NCBI GenBank assembly: GCA_900767835.1
Contig: CAAGAO010000021.1
Location: 1-18,690, forward strand
DNA length: 18,690 nucleotides
Source of the DNA: Clostridia bacterium
GTDB taxonomy: Bacteria; Bacillota; Clostridia; Christensenellales; UBA1242
Reading direction: 5' to 3'
Under the pieces are notes generated by a model that saw nothing but the letters and a program-made list of their open reading frames with translations, was not told the DNA's origin and made no database searches. Shown here one piece after another: positions 14,314 to 18,690 of this stretch. A program made the position numbers and the translations under genes. Position 1 is the first letter of the stretch, and the number at the start of each line of letters is the position of its first letter.

Positions 14314-15552
14314 TTATCCAGTAACTTTTGCACTTTTTCTAATATCACTACGGCGTTTGCGGTTGACTTTTCTTATTGTTTGTTGCTTTGTATCAACAAA
14401 TGCAATGTCTGAATAATTTGCATTTGGCACATCTTTTAGAATGTCATAAAATTTATCTATAACATCTATCTTCCTAATTTTTAAGGTATTGTACACCATT
14501 TGTTGATATTTTTCTTTATCGTCTAAAAGTTCGTTTATAGTGCTCGCTAAGGTCTTTGTTTTAACTGGCAAAGCACAACCAGTTTTTACAAGATAATCTT
14601 TATTATATATTTCTTGTTGTGGAAGTTTGTCCACTATTAAACTTGGAAGCCCTGATGCAATGGTTTCGGTGGTTGTTAGTCCACCCGCTTTGCCTACTAT
14701 TAAATCGCACGCACCAAAATATTCTGGAATTTGATTTGTAAAGCCTATGTTGTGTATAATGTGTGGGAGTTTGCATCTTTTAAAATATTTTTCTAATTTG
14801 TTTTTGCTTTTTTCATCTTTACCATTTACTATTATTACTTGTATTTTTTGTTTTATATCTTTTAGATTTTTTACAATATCAATTTCTTTAATTGGAAAAA
14901 AACTTGCTTTCATTATTAGAATTGTAAATAAATCTTCATCTAGACCTAAGAGTTTGCGACATTCTTTCTTGTTTCGTTCTTTATAAAACTCATAAGAAAT
15001 TGGAATACCTGTCACATAAAGTTGAGAATCATTAAAACCTCTTTCTTTAAATGGTTCTATCATATAGTCATCTGTTATAAACATATAATCTAGACCTTTA
15101 GAAGTACATTCCCAATATGGCGAAACACCATAGTCTAAAGTCATACAAGCAACTTTTGCTGGAATATTGTACACTCTTTTTAAATTAGTTATTGCAATAG
15201 CCGCATAAACATATGTACAAATAATTAAATCCGGCTTGAAGTCAAAAATCTTTTTTGCCATTCCGTTAAGCATTTCATAGGTCTGTTTATTTGCATCTAA
15301 TTTATCTCTTTTTGCAAAGTCAACTTTTTCTTGTTTTTTAAAAACACTATTGTATAAACTTACCCAATTTTTACATATCCAAAAATAGCCCTCTTCCATT
15401 ATCCATGCTTTAAATTTTGATGCATATGATTTGTACATATCTACAATTTCAATTTCGGAAGATGGTTGTTCTTTTAAAAATTTTTCTTTTATTCTCTTTG
15501 CAGTTGAATTGTGCCCATTGCCTGCAGAGGCTGTAAATATTAATATTCTCAA
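14314..15552 (-). CDS. MGDG synthase/UgtP-type glycolipid glycosyltransferase
   Basis: GT28-fold enzyme that transfers a sugar, probably glucose or galactose from a UDP donor, to diacylglycerol, making membrane glycolipid and in Firmicutes the lipoteichoic-acid anchor (family knowledge; donor and acceptor are inferred). The 412-residue protein has the N-terminal MGDG-synthase half with ASAGNGH (8-14) and DYGVSPYW (140-147), the GIP turn (182-184), and the C-terminal nucleotide-sugar half with GKAGGLTTTE (287-296). A basic tail with KVNRKRRSDIRKSAK (about 394-408) may bind anionic membrane. No membrane helices are seen, so it is a peripheral protein. The start is TTG at 15552, needed to include the GNGH motif, with AAAAAAAGGT upstream; the next in-frame Met is far inside the domain. 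It has its own promoter (15585-15613). Processive glucosyltransferase and other family members cannot be distinguished. Confidence 0.88.
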   Translation of the reverse strand: MRILIFTASAGNGHNSTAKRIKEKFLKEQPSSEIEIVDMYKSYASKFKAWIMEEGYFWICKNWVSLYNSVFKKQEKVDFAKRDKLDANKQTYEMLNGMAKKIFDFKPDLIICTYVYAAIAITNLKRVYNIPAKVACMTLDYGVSPYWECTSKGLDYMFITDDYMIEPFKERGFNDSQLYVTGIPISYEFYKERNKKECRKLLGLDEDLFTILIMKASFFPIKEIDIVKNLKDIKQKIQVIIVNGKDEKSKNKLEKYFKRCKLPHIIHNIGFTNQIPEYFGACDLIVGKAGGLTTTETIASGLPSLIVDKLPQQEIYNKDYLVKTGCALPVKTKTLASTINELLDDKEKYQQMVYNTLKIRKIDVIDKFYDILKDVPNANYSDIAFVDTKQQTIRKVNRKRRSDIRKSAKVTG

Positions 15553-15584
15553 TTTATTTGTTACCTTTTTTTACTTGTCTAAAT

Positions 15585-15613
15585 ATATTACCTTATTTTA
15601 TTTAAAAAATCAA
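15585..15613 (-). promoter_or_regulatory. Sigma-A-type promoter of the glycosyltransferase gene
   Basis: Minus strand TTGATT (15613-15608), 17-bp spacer, TAATAT (15590-15585), about 32 bp before the TTG start and ahead of the AAAGGT site. The AT-rich context lowers confidence. Confidence 0.5.
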
Positions 15614-15669
15614 GAAAAATATATTTATCTTTTAAATCACAAAATTAATTTCTGTTGATTATCTTTTAC

Positions 15670-16596
15670 TTACTTATTCAAAAGAATCTTTTTAACTATT
15701 TGTAAACTAGCATTTATATCCTGAGTTGTTGCAAGTTCTCTTTTATAGGCAGTGGCATTTGGTTCGCCTGCAACATACCACAAAAGATGTTTACGCATGG
15801 TGGTTGTAATATATTTGTCACTAAAATAATTCTTTAACATATTTATATGCTCAAGTAATAATGTATATTTATCTATTGGTTGATTATTTTTTAATGTTGC
15901 AAATATGTTTGGATTACCCAAAGCCCCGCGACCTATCATTACAGCATCCACACCAGTTGAAAGCATTTTGTTGTAACTTTCATTGTCAACAATATCGCCA
16001 TTGCCAACTACGGGAATTTTTACACCTGCTTTTACTTTTGCTATGGTTTCTAAATCTACAAGCCCTGAATACATTTGTGAACGAGTACGACCATGTATGG
16101 TTATCATTTTAGCACCGCTATCTTCGCAAATCCTTGCGACATCAACTGCCACATTATCTTCTGCAAAATACCCTTTTCTAAATTTGCAGGATATCGGTTT
16201 AGAACTTGCCTTGACACATGATGAAACTATTTGCTCTAAAAGTTTTAAATCTTTTAGTATTGCAGAGCCATCACCATTATTTACAATTTTTGGTGCTGGG
16301 CAACCAAAATTAATATCAATTAAATCAAACTTAGATAATTCTTCCATTTGGCAAACTTTTGCCATAACATCTGGTTCGTGTCCAAAAATTTGAACTGCTT
16401 TGGGGGATTCAATGTCGCTAGTATATAACAATTCTTTTGTTTTTGCACTATCATATGACAAGGCTTTGGCACTCACCATTTCAGTAAAAGTTAAGTCTGC
16501 TCCTGTTAGTTTACAAATATGTCTAAAACCAACATCAGTAACTCCCGCCATTGGTGCTAGAAAAATATTTCCAATTTCTAAGTTATTTATTTTCAT
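15670..16596 (-). CDS. dusB: tRNA-dihydrouridine synthase (DusB-like)
   Basis: FMN-dependent reduction of specific uridines in tRNA to dihydrouridine (family knowledge). The 308-residue length is typical. Signatures are LAPMAGVTD (13-21), VQIFGHEPD, DINFGCPAPKI with the catalytic Cys at residue 99, a KFRKGY block, TIHGRTRSQMYSG, VVGNGDI and MIGRGALGNP; the last ones bind FMN phosphate. The C-terminal helical tRNA-recognition part (about 240-308) has MRKHLLWYVAGEPNA. No Shine-Dalgarno sequence precedes the ATG; a promoter-like -10 box lies only six bases upstream, suggesting a leaderless or nearly leaderless mRNA. The neighbouring flippase ends 68 bp upstream. Assignment to DusB rather than another Dus clade rests on general resemblance. 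Confidence 0.94.
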   Translation of the reverse strand: MKINNLEIGNIFLAPMAGVTDVGFRHICKLTGADLTFTEMVSAKALSYDSAKTKELLYTSDIESPKAVQIFGHEPDVMAKVCQMEELSKFDLIDINFGCPAPKIVNNGDGSAILKDLKLLEQIVSSCVKASSKPISCKFRKGYFAEDNVAVDVARICEDSGAKMITIHGRTRSQMYSGLVDLETIAKVKAGVKIPVVGNGDIVDNESYNKMLSTGVDAVMIGRGALGNPNIFATLKNNQPIDKYTLLLEHINMLKNYFSDKYITTTMRKHLLWYVAGEPNATAYKRELATTQDINASLQIVKKILLNK

Positions 16597-16602
16597 AAAA
16601 TT

Positions 16603-16631
16603 ATTATATATTAAAAATATTAATTTTACAA
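16603..16631 (-). promoter_or_regulatory. Putative promoter giving a leaderless dusB mRNA
   Basis: Minus strand TTGTAA (16631-16626), 17-bp spacer, TATAAT (16608-16603), then AATTTT and the ATG at 16596. A normal start distance of 6-7 bases would put the first transcribed base at or next to the A of the start codon. The surrounding AT bias makes chance matches possible. Confidence 0.45.
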
Positions 16632-16664
16632 TTATTTTTTTTATTTGTTATTATTGATAATATA

Positions 16665-18188
16665 TTATTGCTTTTTAAAAAGTTTTTTTACATCTTTAAA
16701 ATTAATTTGTTTCAAAGCAATTAAAATACAAAAATATGTTATAATTGCCATTAATATTAACGCAAAAACACCCCAAATACTATTTGATAAATTTAAATTA
16801 TAATTAAATATAATAACCATTATTGCCATAAGCACACTACTTAAAATTGGTGAAAATAATTCCATAAAAGATATTCTAAAACAAGTTTGTTTTTTAATTG
16901 TTTTAACATTAATTAATGTGATAATAAAATAGCACAAAGTACTTGCTAAAACCAAACCTAAAATATTAATATTTGCATTTAATACAAGTATTATTGTAAA
17001 AACTAATTTTAGAGAAATTCCTATAGATAAAGAAAGTACTGCTTTTTTTGTTTTATTCAATGCTTGAAGTATGGCATTAGATATAGTGACAAAACTTAGA
17101 TAGAACATCTCTATACTAGAGAATTTCAACAAAGTTACTGCTATACTTAATAAATTACTATCAAGTAACGGAAAAACAATTCTTATTATAGGCTCTGCCA
17201 TAATAAACAAACCTACAGAACATGGGAGAATAAAAATTAATACTATTCTAAATATAGTTGATATTTGTTTGCTTGTATTTAATTTTTTAGACAACTTAAA
17301 ACTCACTTCTGGCAAACTAGCAAGAGCGATTGCACTGACCAACACATTTGGCATATTAATAAGTGGTAAAATCATACCCGTTTCTATACCATAAAGACTT
17401 GTTGCAAAATTAGTTGTAAAGCCACCTAATTGTAATAAATTTACAATTAAAAATGAATCAATCAAACTTGACAGTGGCAATAAAACATATGTTATGCTGA
17501 CTGGTATAACTTGTTTCATAAAAGTTTTGTAATCATTTTTTGACACTTTAACATTAACCTTTGGTAACTTTTTTTTATTTAAAAAGAAAAAATATATAAA
17601 CGAAACAATTTCGCTGAAAGATATTCCAAGTAAGGCACCAAACACTCCCAAAATAACATTTTGTTTTAAAAATATATACGCAAAAACCAAACCAAATATC
17701 AATTTTGCCCCTTGTTCAATTATTTGACTTATTGCCGTTGGAAGCATATTCCCATAGCCTTGATAGTATCCCCTATAGGCTCCCAACATACATGCAAATA
17801 CAAAACCTATCGCTATTGCGAAATATCCATAAAATGCTTTAAAGTTACCTTGTAATACTGCCATTGGGTATGAAAGAAAAATAATCAACAAGAAAAAAAT
17901 AATTCCAAAAAATAAACTAACTTTTTTGCCCAAAACATATTGTTTGTTTATTAAATTGTTTTCATTTTTGGCACGAAGATATGCGATTTGTCTAGTTAGT
18001 GTTACACCTATCCCACCTGTAATCATAGTGAGTAAAAAAGAATAAATTGGAAATGCCATTTGATATAATCCCATTCCCTCTGCACCTAAAAGATTTGAAA
18101 GTGGAAGTCTATAAAAAGCACCAAACAATTTACTTAATATGTTGGCAAAAAACAAAATAAATGTTCCGCTGGTATTAATATAACTCAT
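16665..18188 (-). CDS. SpoVB/MurJ-type polysaccharide or lipid II flippase
   Basis: Membrane transporter of the MOP superfamily. Family members flip lipid-linked envelope precursors such as lipid II across the membrane (family knowledge; this substrate is inferred). The 507-residue protein has about 14 hydrophobic segments. It opens with SGTFILFFANILSKLFGAFYRLPLSNLLGAEGMGLYQMAFPIY, broken here into the readable signatures FYRLPLSNLLGAEGMGLYQ and the later RGYYQGYGNMLPTAISQIIE (about 138-157), both characteristic of the SpoVB/YtgP group. There is a basic C-terminal tail (KDVKKLFKKQ). No clear Shine-Dalgarno sequence precedes ATG 18188 (AAATGCATAT), so initiation may be weak or leaderless. The neighbouring glycolipid, SepF and SpoVD genes support an envelope role. 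SpoVB-like and MurJ-like paralogs are hard to separate by eye. Confidence 0.88.
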   Translation of the reverse strand: MSYINTSGTFILFFANILSKLFGAFYRLPLSNLLGAEGMGLYQMAFPIYSFLLTMITGGIGVTLTRQIAYLRAKNENNLINKQYVLGKKVSLFFGIIFFLLIIFLSYPMAVLQGNFKAFYGYFAIAIGFVFACMLGAYRGYYQGYGNMLPTAISQIIEQGAKLIFGLVFAYIFLKQNVILGVFGALLGISFSEIVSFIYFFFLNKKKLPKVNVKVSKNDYKTFMKQVIPVSITYVLLPLSSLIDSFLIVNLLQLGGFTTNFATSLYGIETGMILPLINMPNVLVSAIALASLPEVSFKLSKKLNTSKQISTIFRIVLIFILPCSVGLFIMAEPIIRIVFPLLDSNLLSIAVTLLKFSSIEMFYLSFVTISNAILQALNKTKKAVLSLSIGISLKLVFTIILVLNANINILGLVLASTLCYFIITLINVKTIKKQTCFRISFMELFSPILSSVLMAIMVIIFNYNLNLSNSIWGVFALILMAIITYFCILIALKQINFKDVKKLFKKQ

Positions 18189-18381
18189 ATATGCATTTAT
18201 TTTGTGGATTATTTTAAAAAATATTTTGAATTATCACATTAATTTATTATTTTGATTAATTATTATTTTATCTGGTTTAATTTACAGATTTATACGCTTT
18301 ATAAAGCAAAAAACTGCACATTATTAGAATTTTTGTGTTTTACCCTCTTGCATATTAAATTAATATATGATAATATAATAT

Positions 18382-18470
18382 AAACTATAGGAAGTAAAAT
18401 TTTGATAAAATCAAAATTTTGAAATTGTTTGCACAATTTCGTTTGATAAATCAAACACTTCCAATAGTTT
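18382..18470. repeat. Cloverleaf-forming palindromic element (copy B)
   Basis: AAACTATAGGAAGT (18382-18395) pairs with ACTTCCAATAGTTT (18457-18470) with one mismatch. The interior is completely used by three abutting hairpins: 18396-18420 (AAAATTTTGA/TCAAAATTTT, loop TAAAA), 18421-18440 (GAAATTGT/ACAATTTC, loop TTGC) and 18441-18456 (GTTTGAT/ATCAAAC). No base lies unpaired between helices. No tRNA signatures are present. Confidence 0.75.
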
Positions 18471-18587
18471 GTTAGGCATCGTCGCGAAAACTCAAATGCC
18501 AATGCTATCGCATTGTCGCTTGGTTTGTCGCTCCTCGTAATAAACTATTTAATAGGTTAATTTTTTAACAAGATATAATATAACCTA

Positions 18588-18662
18588 TGTGATGTTGCTT
18601 TGTTCATTTCATTCACAAATCAATTTGCTAAACGCAAATCCGTTATAAATAACGGCATCACA
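18588..18662. repeat. Cloverleaf-forming palindromic element (copy C)
   Basis: TGTGATG (18588-18594) pairs with CATCACA (18656-18662). Inside are TTGCTTTGT/ACAAATCAA (18595-18623, one mismatch), ATTTGC/GCAAAT (18623-18639, loop TAAAC) and CCGTTAT/ATAACGG (18640-18655, loop AA). A competing pairing of TGATGTT with AACATCA (18672-18678) exists, so the element may extend past the window edge. Confidence 0.6.
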
Positions 18663-18690
18663 GTTTGAATGAACATCAGTTTTGCTTGAA

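Larger units (their letters stand above)
18189..18690. other. Gene-free, repeat-rich intergenic region
   Basis: No credible gene is seen. Bases 18189-18380 are plain AT-rich DNA that must hold the flippase promoter (TAAAAT about 25 bp upstream of its start is one candidate -10). From 18382 on the region is packed with inverted repeats: two cloverleaf elements, and between them AATAGTTTGTTA (18463-18474) pairing with TAATAAACTATT (18538-18549), GGCAT/ATGCC (18475-18500), AATGC/GCATT (18501-18514) and AGGTTA/TAACCT. The window ends inside this region. Confidence 0.6.

Noticed and set aside
18382..18470. tRNA gene suggested by the cloverleaf shape
   Set aside because: Arm lengths do not fit (14-bp outer stem, no 7-bp acceptor, no GTTCRA T-loop, no anticodon-loop layout), and loops are 2-5 bases.
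18299..18502. Minus-strand 67-codon open frame
   Set aside because: It runs straight through the cloverleaf repeat and has no ribosome-binding site or recognisable domain.

Overview
The window is strongly AT-rich, and every gene I can support lies on the minus strand. It looks like a chromosomal piece of an uncultured low-GC Bacillota, probably Clostridia-like. It carries SepF, a SpoVD-type class B penicillin-binding protein with a PASTA domain, a SpoVB/MurJ-type flippase, a MGDG-synthase-type glycosyltransferase and surface proteins with SipW/TasA-like N-termini. TGA ends rluD and Trp is TGG, so the standard bacterial code applies. I cannot name a species.

Layout in the direction of transcription (high to low coordinates): a 500-bp repeat-rich region (18189-18690); the SpoVB-like flippase; a tRNA-dihydrouridine synthase; a UgtP-like glycolipid glycosyltransferase with a TTG start; the sepF-lspA-rluD unit, closed by a strong hairpin terminator; a 499-aa surface protein with a C-terminal DUF6273-like domain; a unit of yqeY, a metallophosphoesterase and a 1254-aa CvpA-like membrane protein; then rsmH, an FtsL-like protein and spoVD/ftsI. 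At the left edge is the N-terminus of a second surface protein, paralogous to the first. Most of the genes serve envelope biogenesis or division: lipid II flipping, glycolipid synthesis, Z-ring anchoring, lipoprotein processing and septal transpeptidation. The dcw cluster is rearranged: mraZ is absent upstream of rsmH, and the slot is filled by the CvpA-like gene.

Three non-coding observations stand out. (1) Both surface-protein genes are preceded by a near-identical cassette, 71 of 72 bases in its core. It holds a palindromic terminator and a consensus sigma-A promoter (TTGACA/TATAAT) whose spacer contains a G tract, 7 G with a 17-bp spacer in one copy and 9 G with a 16-bp spacer in the other. 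This is the architecture of a phase-variable promoter. (2) The last ~30 codons of the complete surface protein are unusually C-rich at third positions (15 NNY codons in succession) and end in a GC-rich hairpin, which resembles a diversity-generating-retroelement variable region. Phase variation plus C-terminal diversification could form one surface-variation system. (3) Three intergenic elements of 75-89 bp fold as cloverleaves (an outer stem enclosing three abutting hairpins) although their sequences differ. These would be an undescribed structural repeat family if confirmed.
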